Shown here in pieces: positions 46,618 to 58,189 of a stretch of DNA of 64,000 bases. The notes beneath the pieces were generated by a model. The model did not search any database and was not told the DNA's origin. It worked only from the letters and a program-made list of their open reading frames with translations. The stretch lies in assembly GCA_039707655.1 (NCBI GenBank), contig CM077664.1, positions 197,030,195 through 197,094,194 of the forward strand. Direction: 5' to 3'. The DNA is from Elymus sibiricus (Eukaryota; Streptophyta; Magnoliopsida; Poales; Poaceae). Both the position numbers and the translations under genes were made by a program. How positions within the stretch are numbered: the stretch's first letter is position 1; each line of letters starts with the position of its first letter.

Positions 46618-47132
46618 AAGATGAACATGAGGCCGATGTTGCCCATGGAGAAGAGGACCTGCATGAACCGGATGAATCAGGTTAGTAAAATAAATTTATT
46701 TTGAAACTACATTAACAACATAATAGCGACAAGACAAACAATTTTCAAAGTGCCAGTTATAGAAAGCCAAGACAGAGAAAATATTCTTTCTATCATTGCC
46801 TCGTGAAGTTTCACTTCTGGATGCAACTAATACTCCCAAATGAAACACTTCGGTATTTCTATTTGAGAAGTTAAGTTGGAATCTATTATTGACAGAAATT
46901 CACAACATAACTCAGAAAACAAAACTAATAAATTTGGTACTATTCAGAGTTAAATTTGTCAAAAAGAAATCTTGACCTGTGTTATGACTTTTGATTTTCA
47001 AAACCGTGCATGAAGAACTCCAGCCCGCACGTCACTTCAATCTAAACATGGGGCAATGTCTTGAGGTAGAAGATGAACATGAGGCTGATGTTGCCCATGG
47101 AGAAGAGGACATGCATGAATCGAATGAATCAG
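46618..47132 (+). repeat. Duplicated 63-nt exon in the transposase gene
   Basis: Exons 46618-46680 and 47070-47132 have equal length, the same phase and nearly the same sequence (GATGAACATGAGGC..GATG start, GAATCAG|GTTAGT end). Upstream flanks also match (ATCTAAACATG, CTTGAGGTAG), so the duplication included the tail of exon 1. Confidence 0.8.
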
Positions 47133-47500
47133 GTTAGTAAGATCAATTTATGTTTAATTATAATCTTATTCAACTACTCACATGACCTCATCTTGTAGAC
47201 GATGAACTTGAAGACCAAGGTGGTGTTTTCCAGAGCATGGAAGAGGAAGTGCAAGCAATGAATGAAGCTCTACAGAACCTTCAAGTTGACGAGGAGGACT
47301 ATGGTGTGTATGCAGGCGATATAGAGATTCAGTTTGAGGAAGAAGAGCTTTATGATTCAGAACCAGATGAAGCCATGTATGATTCAGCACCAGAAGAAGA
47401 CATGGATGTGGAGCAAGAGCAACAAGATAATGAGCAAGTTCATGATGAAGACAAATACAAGAATTTAACAGATTTGCAAAGGACTGGTATTTATGAAGAA

Positions 47501-48414
47501 GGGACATTTACATTTGTGCCCCTAACTAGAACCCACTACTCAGATTTGCCCCTAATTTCGAAGCATGCTCAAATTTGCCCCTCTGCCGTTAGTTGCCCTT
47601 ATAGAAATGCCCTTCTGCGCCGTTACCGTCCGGTCAAAGGGCTTTGACCGTCTCGAAAAAATAGCAAAAAAATTCAAAAAAATCTGAAATTTTGTGGGAT
47701 CAAAGATACTCAGGTGCGCAAGGTGCGTGCAAATTTTTGTGCTATTTAGACATACCAGGAGCTCGTGGCAAAGGAAAACAATAAATATGTACGCCTGTGA
47801 ATAGTAAATTCAAAAAAATAGAAAGAAAATTCAAAAAAATATGAAATTTTTTGGCATCCAAGATGCTCGGGTGCGCAAGGTGTGTGCAAAATTTTGTTAT
47901 CAAATGACATGCGAGGAGCTCTAGCAAAAAAAACAAAATAGTGTATTTTTTCAAAGTTTTTTCTGAGCCAAATTTTATTTTTTTCTCCACGAGCTCCTAC
48001 AATGTCCAAACACAACAAAATTTTGCACACACCTTGCGCACCCAAGCATCTTGGATGCCAAAAAGTTTCATATTTTGTTGAATTTTCTTGCTATTTTTTT
48101 TGAATTTACTGTTCACAGGCGTACAGATTTACTGTTTTTCCTTTGCCACGAGCTGCTGGTATGTCTAAAGAGCACGAAAATTTGCACGCACCTTGCGCAC
48201 CTAAGTATCTTTGATCCCACAAAATTTTAGATTTTTCTGAATTTTTTTGCTATTTTTTTTGAGACGGTCAAAGCCCTTTGACCGGACGGTAACGGCGCAG
48301 AAGGGCATTTCTATAAGGGCAACTAACGGCAGAGGGGCAAATTTGAGCATGCTTCGAAATTAGGGGCAAATCTGAGTAGTGGGTTCCAGTTAGGGGCACA
48401 AATGTAAATGTCCC
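47501..48414. mobile_element. Foldback (Mutator-type) element, copy 2
   Basis: Ends GGGACATTTACATTTGTG and CACAAATGTAAATGTCCC are perfect inverted repeats, and the inversion extends nearly to the centre (about 47957). The target duplication TATGAAGAA is perfect and 9 bp (47492-47500, 48415-48423), as for Mutator elements. It has no ORF of its own. It splits the transposase frame; without it and one TSD copy the frame continues. Confidence 0.95.
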
Positions 48415-49733
48415 TATGAAGAATTGCTAGCAAGAAGTGTCAATCGGAAATTAAAGAAGACCACAACTAGAGAAGTTGCAAACATGTTCCATGTTTTAGT
48501 GCACAAGGTCAGACGTGTTTGGAGGAGAGTGAAGGAGTGTCTTCGACAAGGCGTACCCGTTGATGTAAGATCACGGAAGCCGAAAAACTGTGGGCGCAAA
48601 AGGATTGTAGTTGACCTCAGTATGGTTGCTGAGATTCCTCGGAGTCAAAGGAGAACTATACGCAGCCTCGCAAGAGCTTTGGGTGTGAAGAAGACCACAC
48701 TACATAGGATGTTTACGGATGGCTTGCTCGATAGGCATTCAAGCTCACTCAAACCATATTTGAAGGAAGCAAACAAAAAGGCTAGGCTGCAGTTTTGTCT
48801 CTCTATGTTTGACCAACAAAGTTTGCAAAATACGCCCACGTTCAGGGATATGCGGAACATAATCCATATAGATGAAAAGGGTTTAACACCACTCAGAAAC
48901 CATGAAATTCTACAAGCTGCCATCAGAACAAGACCCACATAGGACTGTGCAAAATAAGAACTCCATTGGCAAAATCATGTTTTTGGTTGCTATAGCCAGG
49001 CCTAGATACAGTGCAGAAGGTATTTGCATTTTTAATGGAAAGATAGGCATTTGGCCCTTTATCAAAAAGGTGAGTTTCAAACTTTACTTATTTTATTTAT
49101 TATGCACATCAGTACTTAATCTAACTTGAGTGGCTTTGTTGTTTGTAGGAGCCAGTGCCAAGGAAAAGTGATTACCGTCCAAGAGGGACACTAATCATGA
49201 AAACAATCTCAGTTAACAGAGAAACGTCGAGGGAGTTTTTGATTCAAAAGGTACTACCAGCTATTCAAGCAGTTTGGCCTCAAGAGCTCGCAGGTGAGAC
49301 CATATGGATCCAGCAAGACAATGTGCCCTCACATGTCCCAAGTAATGATCCAGGTTTTCTTAATGCTGTTGCCCAAACTGGGCTTGATATTCATCTCATG
49401 CAACAGCCCTCGAACTCACCGGATATGAATATCCTAGACCTTGGCCTATTTTCTTCACTACAGTCCATGTCTGATAGGCTGGTGTCTAACAATTTAGATG
49501 AGCTAATAAACAATGTGCAGCATGAATATGATGCCTATGATGCCGATAAGATAAACAGAATTTTCCTAACACTACAAAGATGCTTAATTGAGGTCATGAA
49601 GAGAGGTGGAGGCAACGACTACAAGATCCCTCACATGTACAAGGATGGCCTAGAACGAGCAGGAAATCTTCCTAATGTTTTAGACTGTGATCGCGAACTA
49701 TATGAGAGCGTCATGCAGGCCTTAGCCGACTAG

Positions 49734-50669
49734 AAGTTGTAATATTAGATGTGGTGCAATGCTGTACTTTTGCAATGCTGGACTTTGGGTTAAAATTATT
49801 TATCCAACTGTTTATTTAGTTCATCATTTGCTTATCCAATTATATGACCAACTTAAGGGTGGGTTTGGTTTCAAATACTTTGACATGTTTGGCTCTAGTT
49901 AAAGTGGCAGTATTATAAACCATAATATGCACAAAGCTGTGGTATTTTTGTTGTATTAAAAAAAGAAGTCAGGACTGTAGTATTATAATCCATAGTATGC
50001 ACAAAATTGATCTTTTCATATACTACATTCTTTGTTGTCATCGGCATAAAAAACTGTAGTATTGAAATGCTTAGGTTTATCAGAAACTTCGCATCCAAAC
50101 GGAGCCTAAAATTGGAACAAAATAGAAATTCTGAAAATATGCATCATCTAGCATCGATGGCCAAAGTAATTTTCATCCCAGTTCTATTTTAAAAAATAGA
50201 CAATCTAAAATATCCAACATCTAGCATCCGTAGCTATAGAGACAAAAAAAATTAACTGCTGCATTTGCAAACTTTAAAGACCAGGACTTATTGTTCGTTC
50301 GTCAACATAATACCAATTATGCAACCGAAAATTGTAACGATGACACTGTCATCTACCAACCATAGTACGAATCGATTTTCATATTTGAAAATATAAGGAT
50401 ATGCATCCATACTTAGATTGCATCCAGCCAACCTACTTGACAAGATTGCAATGCTATGCAGCCATACTTAGATTGCATCCAGCCAAACTACTTTTCATAC
50501 TTGACAAGATTAAACTGATTTGCATCCGTCCAAACTAAAAGCCGGACTAATTGACAAGATAACCACTGTATTGCAATAGATCATGCAAGCCTCAACGTTA
50601 GAGACCAAGACTTGATTATTCATTCACGGAGTACAGCTTGCATCGCCAAACTTACAGAGCTACTGGTAC
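49734..50669. other. 3' flank of the transposase gene
   Basis: AT-rich non-coding sequence. A repeated phrase (CATACTTAGATTGCATCCAGCCAA) occurs twice near 50408 and 50465. It includes a possible MITE at 49857-50106. Confidence 0.5.
49857..50106. mobile_element. Possible Tourist/Harbinger-type MITE
   Basis: The left end GGGTGGGTTTGGTT and the right end CATCCAAACGGAGCC are imperfect inverted repeats flanked by TAA on both sides; length 250 bp, no ORF. Weak ends, so tentative. Confidence 0.4.
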
Positions 50670-51125
50670 TCACGGAGTAGTAGAATTGCTTGTCTTCTCC
50701 ACGGCGTCCTGGTCAGCCCCAAGACCAGCTTGCCCAGCACCTGCCGCTGCGCCGTTTTGCCCAGCACCCGCCGTCGCGCCGTCCTGCCCAGCCGCATGAG
50801 CCGCTCCACCGCAGGGTACAGCGCCTACGTGCCCGACACCGGCTTCACCGCCAACCCCTGCTCCCTCGTCCAGCTCGAGGAACCTGGAAATTTTGGCTTC
50901 GACACCGCTCCGCCGACGCCGATTGACGTACGAGGGCGGACGAGGTCGGAACCTGGCTGCGTGAGCATGGCGAGGGCCTCCAGAACCAGATCCGCCGTGG
51001 TCGCGTGTTGCGCCGCCGGCCGTCGCGACGGCCTTGCCTCGCTGGCCATCGCCGGCTTCTGCTCCTCCGTCCGCTCCTCCGCCTACCGCTCCTCCGCCGC
51101 CTTCCATGGATCCAGTGCGATGCAC
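50670..51125 (-). CDS. Possible second ORF at the right end of the mariner-like element
   Basis: ATG at 51125 opens 151 codons on the minus strand, starting about 300 bp inside the right terminal repeat and converging on the transposase. It is Gly/Ala-rich, with a basic RPPSYVNRRRRSGVEAKISR segment and a C-terminal tandem GQDGATAGAGQNGAAAGAGQ. No domain recognised. The block is GC-rich against an AT-rich element, so it may be a captured host fragment, and the opposite strand is also open. Low confidence as a real protein. Confidence 0.3.
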   Translation of the reverse strand: MHRTGSMEGGGGAVGGGADGGAEAGDGQRGKAVATAGGATRDHGGSGSGGPRHAHAARFRPRPPSYVNRRRRSGVEAKISRFLELDEGAGVGGEAGVGHVGAVPCGGAAHAAGQDGATAGAGQNGAAAGAGQAGLGADQDAVEKTSNSTTP

Positions 51126-51431
51126 ACCCTACCGGCAGCTTATATGGACCGACTGCCATTAATCTCTGCATGACCAGCGATGGCCTTGGATTGGATGATT
51201 GACTCTCAGTGATGTGGGATTGGATCGGGAGGGAGAGAGTTTGGGGGAGAGGAAGAAGACTGGCTTCGATTTGGGGGAGGACGAGAGGATTGGGTTGTCG
51301 CTCGCTGCGGTGACCTCGAGGCATAGACCAGGGGGGTGAATGGAAAATTACCAGCGGGGGAGCCAGACGTACTCTTATTTTGGGAAAAAATCAGGAGCCA
51401 TACGTACGCTCTTTGGCGGACGGAGGGAGTA

Positions 51432-51955
51432 TAAAGAAAGAGCTTGTTGGGAGACAGCCCAATAAACTTTTTATTTCTGTTTTTCTGTGCTTACACAATT
51501 ATAGCCTCTGTTATGATTGTCTTTTTATCTTTTAATTAGTGTTTGTGCCAAGTAATGCCTTTGCGATGATTTGGATGATAGTATAATTGATGCTGTTTGA
51601 AAACAGAAACTTTTGCGTCCAGTGCTGGAATTTTAATTTTTCCCTGGAGCGTCAGAACCTTCTGAATTTTTTACACAATATTTATATATGAATTTCCCAT
51701 GTTTTCCTAAATTTTCAGAATTTTTGGAGTTACATAAGTATGACGTTAATTCAGATATTTATAGACTATTCTGTTTTAAGCAGATTCTGTTTTTGTTGCA
51801 TAGTTTGCTTATTTTGATGAATCTATGGATCGTATCGGGGGTTATGAGTCATGGAGAAGTTGGAGTACAGTAGCATTATGCCAATATTAAATATGAATCA
51901 ATGAACAACAGTACCTAAAAGTTTAAGATTTGTTTGTTATACTAATGGATCTCAC
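51432..51955 (+). other. Remainder of the internal region after the mariner insertion
   Basis: It continues the host element of 42813 from the TA site. The post-ORF stem-loop (51446-51463) comes first, then family 3' sequence up to GGATCTCAC. Homology to the internal region stops near 51955 and LTR sequence begins. Confidence 0.8.
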
Positions 51956-53210
51956 TAGAGGGGGCGCGCCGTGCTACCTTGTGGGGCCCACGTGACTCCG
52001 TTTGACCTAATTCCACTTCTATAAATTCACAAATATTGGGAAACCCCCAGAGAGCCAAAAGAGAAAACCTTTCCACCGCCGCAAGCCTTTGTTCTTCCGC
52101 GATCCCATCTGGAGGCCTTTTCCGGTACTCTGCCGGAGGGGGAATCGATCATGCAGGGCTTCTACATCAACCTTGCTGCCCTTCCGATGATGTGTGAATA
52201 GTTTACCACAGACCTACGGGTCCATAGCTAGTAGCTAGATGGCTTCTTCTCTCTCTTTGATCTTCAATACCATGTTCTCCTCGATGTTCTTGGAGTTCTA
52301 TCCAATGTAATCTTCTTTTGCGGTGTGTTTGTTAGGATCCGATGAATTGTGAGTTTATGATCAGATTATTCATGAGAAATATTTGAGTCTTCTCTGAACT
52401 CTTTTATGCATGATTGTTATAGCTTTATATTTCTCTCCGATCTATCGGTTTAGTTTGGCCTACTAGATTGATTTATCTTGCAATGGGAGAGGTCCTTTGT
52501 GATGGGTTCAATCTTGCGGTGCTCAATCCTAGTGACAAAAAGGGACATGACACGTATTTGTATTGTCGCCATTAAGTATAAAAAGATGGGGTTTATTCAT
52601 ATTGCTTGAATTTGCTTCTCTACATCATGTCATCTTGCTTAAGGCATTACTCTGTTTCATACTTAATACCCTAGATGCATGCTGGATAGCGGTCGATGGG
52701 TGGAGTAATAATAGTAGATGCAGGCAGGAGTCGGTCTACTTGTCTCGGACGTGATGCCTATATACATGATCATTGCCATGAATCCGTCATAATTATTTGC
52801 TTTTCTATCAATTGCCCAACAGTAATTTGTTTACCCACCGTATGTTTATGTGCTCAAGAGAGAAGCCTCTAGTGAAAACTATGGTCCCCGGGTCAATCTT
52901 TATTATATAAAAACCGTAAAAATACCTTGCTGCAATTTATTTTATTTTATTTTAATTAGTAGTTTAGTTTATCTATTTACCTCGATAAGATTTAATCCTT
53001 GTAAATAATCGCTAAGAGGATTGATAACCCTCTTATTTGCGTTGGGTGCAAGTGTTTGCTCTTGTGTGTGCAGGTGCGCTTAACGGAATTTTGCTTGGTT
53101 CTCCTACTGGATTGATAACCTTGGTTCTTAACTGAAGGAAATACTTATCTCTACTGTACTGCATCATCCTCTCCTCTTCGGGGAAATACCAACGCAGACT
53201 ACAAGTAGCA
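51956..53210 (+). repeat. 5'-truncated LTR in the chain
   Basis: It starts inside the LTR at the GGGGCGCGCC region, has TATAAAT at 52020-52026 and ends ACAAGTAGCA. About the first 300 bp and the preceding PPT are missing, so this is a deletion joint and not an insertion edge. Confidence 0.85.
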
Positions 53211-53221
53211 GTAAGAATTTC

Positions 53222-53239
53222 TGGCGCCGTTGCCGGGGA
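53222..53239 (+). other. Primer-binding site, tRNA-Asp
   Basis: TGGCGCCGTTGCCGGGGA, a perfect match, 11 bases after the LTR end. Confidence 0.93.
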
Positions 53240-53414
53240 GACATCATCAAAATTACCAAGTACCTTCGCACAAATTATCATTCACTTGCATTTACTTTAT
53301 TTACCATTTATTTGCATTTGCCCCTCGTTTTCATCTCCCCCACTTCTAATTTTTTTTTACAAAAACACAAAAATATTTTGTCTGCTTGTTTGCTAGTTTG
53401 CTTGCTTTGTCGCG

Positions 53415-55513
53415 ATGTCTCAAGAAAATACAAAATTGTGTGATTTTTCCAATACTAATAATAATGATTTTATTAGTACTCCTATTGCTCCTCCCGCCAC
53501 TAGTGCGGAGTCATGTGACATTAATGCTGCCTTGCTTAATCTTGTTATGAAAGAACAATTTGCTGGTAGTCCTAATGAAGATGCTGCATCCCATCTAAAT
53601 ATTTTCATTGAACTTTGTGATATGCAAAAGAATAAAGATGTGGATAATGATATTGTCAAATTAAAATTATTTCCGTTCTCACTACGAGATCGTGTTAAAA
53701 CTTGGTTTTCATCCTTGCCTAGAAATAGTATTGATTCTTGGGATAAGTGTAAGGATGCTTTTATTACCAAGTGTTTTCCTCCCGCTAAGATTATTTCTTT
53801 AAGAAATCAAATTATGAATTTTAAGCAACTTGGGCATGAACATGTTGCCCAATCTTGGGAGAGAATGAAATTAATGATAAGAAATTGCCCAACTCATGGT
53901 TTGAATTTATGGATGATCATACAATTTTTTTATGCGGGACTAAACTTTGCCTCTAGAAATTTGCTAGACTCTGCCGCAGGTGGCACTTTCATGGAAATTA
54001 CATTGGTAGAAGCTACAAAACTTCTTGATAATATTATGGAAAATTATTCTCAATTGCACACTGAACGAACTCCAACTGGTAAGACGGTAAATTTTGTTGA
54101 AGAAATTAATACTTTGAGTGATAAGATGGATGCTTTATTGAAATTGGTTGCTAGTAAAAATGCTCATATTGATTCTAATGATGTGCCATTGTCCACTTTG
54201 ATTGAGCAAAATAATGATGTTATTGATGTGAATTTTGTCTCTAGAAATAATTTTAACAACAATGCTTATATGGGTAATTTCAATGCTAGACCGTTTCCTG
54301 GAAATTCCTCTAATAATTATGGCAATCCTTATGGTAATTCTTATAATAATAATAATAATAATAATAATAGGATGCCCTCTGATCTTTAAAGTAATATCAA
54401 AGAATTTGTTAGTTCTCAAAAGAATTTCAATGCTATGATAGAAGAAAAATTGAATAGAGTTGATGAATTGGCTAGGAACATGGATAGAATCTCTCATGAT
54501 GTGGAAAATCTCAAAACTAAAATTTTGCCATCTAAGCATGATATAAATGAGTCTATTAAAGCTATCTATGTCTCCATTAATGAAAGTAAAGAAAGGACCG
54601 CTAGGTTGAGAGCTAAGCGAGAATTTCTAGAAAAAGCGATTCCACTCGGTTTCTATCGTAGTAATGATGAAGATATTAAAATGATTGGTGTTACACCTAT
54701 TGAATCTTTGTTTAATAATATAAAACTTGATGAAAAAGGGACTGAAGAAGAGTCAACTTTAGAAAGAAGGAGTCCCACTTGCTTGGAGGGTGATAATCTT
54801 GATCATAAAAATGAAAAAAGTGGGTTTGGAGAGGTTAAAACTTTAAATAGTAATGCACCCACTACTTTGGATACAAGGACTTTAATTATGATAGTTGTTC
54901 TTTAATTGAGTGTATTTCCTTGTTGCAATCCATGATTAATTCACCAAATGCATATGAACAAAATAAAGCTCTCACTAAACATATTGTAGAAGCCATGATG
55001 AAAGCGCATGAAGAAAAACTTGAGTTGGAAGTATCAATTCCTAGAAAATTACAAGATGAATGGGAACCCACTATTAAAGTAAAAATTAAAGATTATGAAT
55101 GTAATGCTCTTTGTGATCTTGGTGCTAGCGTTTCCACTATACCAAAGTCTTTGTGTGATGTGCTAGGTCTCACCGACTTGGATCCTTGTTCCCTTAATTT
55201 GCATCTTGCGGATTCCACTATTAAAAAGCCATTGGGTAGGATAAATGATGTGCTTATTCTTGCAAATAGAAATTATGTGCCCGTGGACTTTATTGTTCTT
55301 GACATTGAATGCAATCCTTCTTGCCCCATAATACTTGGTAGGCCTTTTCTTCGAACTATTGGTGCTATTATTGATATGAAAGAAGGTAATATAAGATTTC
55401 AATTTCCACTAAAGAAAGGGATGGAACAATTCCCTAGGAAGAGAATTAAAGCATCATATGAATCTATTATGGGGGCCACTTATGGAATCAATTTGAAGGA
55501 TGACAACACTTAA
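53415..55513 (+). pseudogene. Gag-protease ORF of a pol-less LTR element
   Basis: ATG 53415 (MSQENTKLCDFSN) opens a gag of the plant retrotransposon type (LKLFPFSLRDRVKTWFSSLP; FYAGLNFASRNLLDSAAGG), then an Asn-rich linker. It reads through an in-frame TAA at 54387-54389 into a coiled-coil-like segment, and shifts frame near 54880. The last part (54920-55513) is a retropepsin domain: CDLGASVSTIPKSL near the start and CPIILGRPFLRTIGAIID later, with DLG where DSG/DTG is usual. TAA at 55511-55513 closes the frame and no RT, RNase H or integrase follows. Thus it codes at most for particle protein and protease. Confidence 0.88.
54343..54369 (+). repeat. (AAT)n microsatellite within gag
   Basis: About eight AAT units encode a run of Asn in the gag linker. 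Confidence 0.95.
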
Positions 55514-57186
55514 AACTATACATTATGCCTAGCTAGGGGCATAAAACAATAGCGCTTGTTGGGAGGCAACCCAATGAATAAAATAATTTTTTGCTTTTAC
55601 CTACTGTTCTTGAGTGTTTGAATGATTATAGCTTCTGTTATGATTATTTTTTTATGTTTTAATTAGTGTTTGTGCCAAGTAATGCCTTTGGGATGATTTG
55701 GAAGATAGTATAATTGATGCTGTTTGGAAAACAGAAAGTTTTGCATCCAGTTCTGGAATTTTAATTCTGTACTGGAGCGTCAAAAAAATATGAAATTTTT
55801 ACACAGTATTGGTATATGAATTTCCCACGTTTTACTAATTTTTCATAATTTTTAGAGTTAGATAAGTATGGCTTTTAAATAGATCTTTACAGACTGTTCT
55901 GTTTTAGACAGATTCTGTTTTTATTGCATAGTTTGCTTATTTTGATGAATCTATGGATCTTATCGGGGGGTATGAGTCATGGAGAAGTTGGAGTATAATA
56001 TCATTATGCCAATATTAAATATGAATCAATTTACAACAGTACCTAAAGTTAAAGATTTGTTTGTTATACTAACGGATCTCACGAGGTTTCTGTTGAGTTT
56101 TATGTGCTGAAGTTTTCAAGTTTTGGGTGAGACTACAATAGACAAAGGAATAAGGAGCGGCAAGAGCCTAAGCTTGGGAATGCCCAAGGCACCCCAAGGT
56201 AATATTCAAGTAAGACTCAAGCGTCTAAGCTTGGGGATGCCCCGGAAGGCATCCCCTCTTTCGTCTACAATCTATCGGTAACTCACTTGGAGCTATATTT
56301 TTATTCATCACATGATATGTGTTTTACTTGGAGCGTCTTGTGAAATAGTTTGTTTGATTTTGCTTGCCTTTTAGTTTGTCACAATAATCTTTGCTGAACA
56401 CACCTTTTTGAGGGGGACACACATTATTCGTGATTTGTTAGAGTACTCTATGTGCTTCACTTATATCTTTTGAGCTAGGCAGTTGCTCTAGTGCTTCACT
56501 TATATCTTTTAGAGCACGGCGGTGATGATATTTTAAAGAAATATTTGCACTCTCATGCTTCACTTATATTTTTTTGGAGAGTCTCATGATAGCAATGGTA
56601 ATATGCATGGGTTATGAATTTGGTCCTGATATGATAGGTATTCAAGAGGGATATAATAAAAACTTTCATGTAGATCACTGAATATGATAAATTTGATTCC
56701 TTGCAATAGTTTTGCGATATTAAGATGGTAATATGGGGGAGGTATTAGTAGATAATTGTGGTTTAGTAAGAATAATTGTGTTAAGGTTTGTGATTCCCGA
56801 AGCATGCACGTATGATCTGTCGTTATGCTAAGAAGTTGGAGCATGATTTATTCTTGATTGTCTTCCTTTGTGTGGCAGTCGGGGGCACGCAATGGTTAAC
56901 TCCTACCAACCTCCCCCTAGGGGCATGCGTAGTAGTACTTTGCTTCGAGGGCTAATAAACTTTCGCAATAAGTATGTGAGTTCTTTATGACTAATGTGAG
57001 TCCATGGATTATACGCACTCTCACCCTTCCGCAATTTGCTAGCCTCTTCGGTACCGTGCATTGCCCTTTCTCACATCGAGAGTTGGTGCAAACTTCGCCG
57101 GTGCATCCAAACCCCGTGATATCATACGCTCTATCACACATAAGCCTCTTTATATCTTCCTCAAAACAGCCATCATACCTACCTAT
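55514..57186 (+). other. 3' region of the gag-protease element, truncated
   Basis: Stem-loop at 55558-55575, double PPT-like block at 56166-56256, then family 3' sequence up to CATACCTACCTATCAT. It then jumps to mid-LTR sequence (AGACCTACGGGTCC). Without the joint it would continue as at 59110-60264. Confidence 0.8.
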
Positions 57187-58189
57187 CATAGACCTACGGG
57201 TCCATAGCTAGTAGCTAGATGGTTTCTTCTCTCTCTTTGATCTTCAATACAATGTTCTCCTCGATGTTCTTGGAGTTCTATCCGATGTAATCTTCTTTCG
57301 CGGTGTGTTTGTTGGGATCCGATGAATTGTGAGTTTATGATCAGATTATTCATGAGAAATATTTGAGTCTTCTCTGAAATCTTTTATGCATGATTTTTAT
57401 AGCTTTGTATTTCTCTCCGAACTATCGGTTTAGTTTGGCTTACTAGATTGATTTATCTTGCAATGGGAGAGGTGCTTTGTGATGGGTTCAATCTTGCGGT
57501 GCTCAATCCCAGTGACAGAAAGGGACATGACACGTATTTTTATTATTGCCATTAAGGATAAAAATATGGGGTTTATTCATATTGCTTGATTTGCTTCTCT
57601 ACATCATGTCATCTTGCTTAAGGTGTTACTCTGTTTCATACTTAATACCCTAGATGCATGCTGGATAGCGGTCGATGGGTGGAGTAATAGTAGTAGAAGC
57701 AGGCAGGAGTCGGTCTACTTGTCTCGAACGTGATGCCTATATACATGATCATTGCCATGAATCCGTCATAAATATTTGCTTTTCTATCAATTGCCCAACA
57801 GTAATTTGTTTACCCACCGTATGCTTATGTGCTCAAGAGAGAAGCCTCTAGTGAAAACTATGGTCCCCGGGTCTATCTTTATTATATAAAAACCCTAAAA
57901 ATACCTTGCTACAATTTATTTACTTTTATTTTAATTATTATTTTAGTTTATCTATTTACCTCGATAAGATTTAATCCTTGCAAATAACCACTAAGAGGAT
58001 TGACAACAATCTTATTTGCGTTGGGTGCAAGTGTTTGCTCTTGTGTGTGCAGTTGCGCTTAACGGAATTTTGCTTGGTTCTCCTACTGGATTGATAACCT
58101 TGGTTCTTAACTGAGGGAAATACTTATCTCTACTGTACTGCAACATCCTCTCCTCTTCGGGGAAATACCAACGCAGACTACATGTAGCA
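57187..58189 (+). repeat. 5'-truncated LTR in the chain
   Basis: It begins at AGACCTACGGGTCCATAGC, about 600 bp into a normal LTR, without a TATA box, and ends CATGTAGCA. It is followed by GGTATCCCCTC instead of a PBS. Confidence 0.82.

Larger units (their letters stand above)
46302..49733 (+). pseudogene. Mariner-like transposase gene (DD39D), interrupted
   Basis: Modelled exons 46302-46518, 46618-46680, 47070-47132, 47199-49069 and 49149-49733 keep phase with GT-AG introns. The N-terminus is acidic and starts MAIDLNLAAP, with further DLNWQP, DLNWQP and DLNMDP motifs. A helix-turn-helix region follows (TTREVANMFHVLVHKVRRVW and TIRSLARALGVKKTTLHRMF). The catalytic set is HIDEK (Asp codon 48871), IWIQQDN and NILDLG; the last two Asp are separated by 39 residues, the plant DD39D signature. 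Damage: a 914-bp foldback insertion in exon 4 (47501-48414) and two 1-nt deletions near 48880 and 48900. The TAG stop at 49731-49733 follows ESVMQALAD. Confidence 0.9.
45960..51429 (+). mobile_element. Plant mariner-like element (Tc1/mariner), about 5.5 kb
   Basis: Terminal inverted repeats CTCCCCCCGTCCGCCAAAG (left) and the reverse complement of CTCCCTCCGTCCGCCAAAG (right) differ at one base. TA flanks both ends (45958-45959 and 51430-51431). Removing the element rejoins AATGGC-TA-TAAAGAAAGAGC, matching the unoccupied site in the related element at about 2772-2790 (AATGGCTATAAACAAAGAGC). It carries a transposase gene and a GC-rich right arm. It is the class of element thought to mobilise Stowaway MITEs. 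Confidence 0.96.

Noticed and set aside
54135..54539. Ile-rich ORFs overlapping the (AAT)n tract
   Set aside because: By-products of the microsatellite in other frames.
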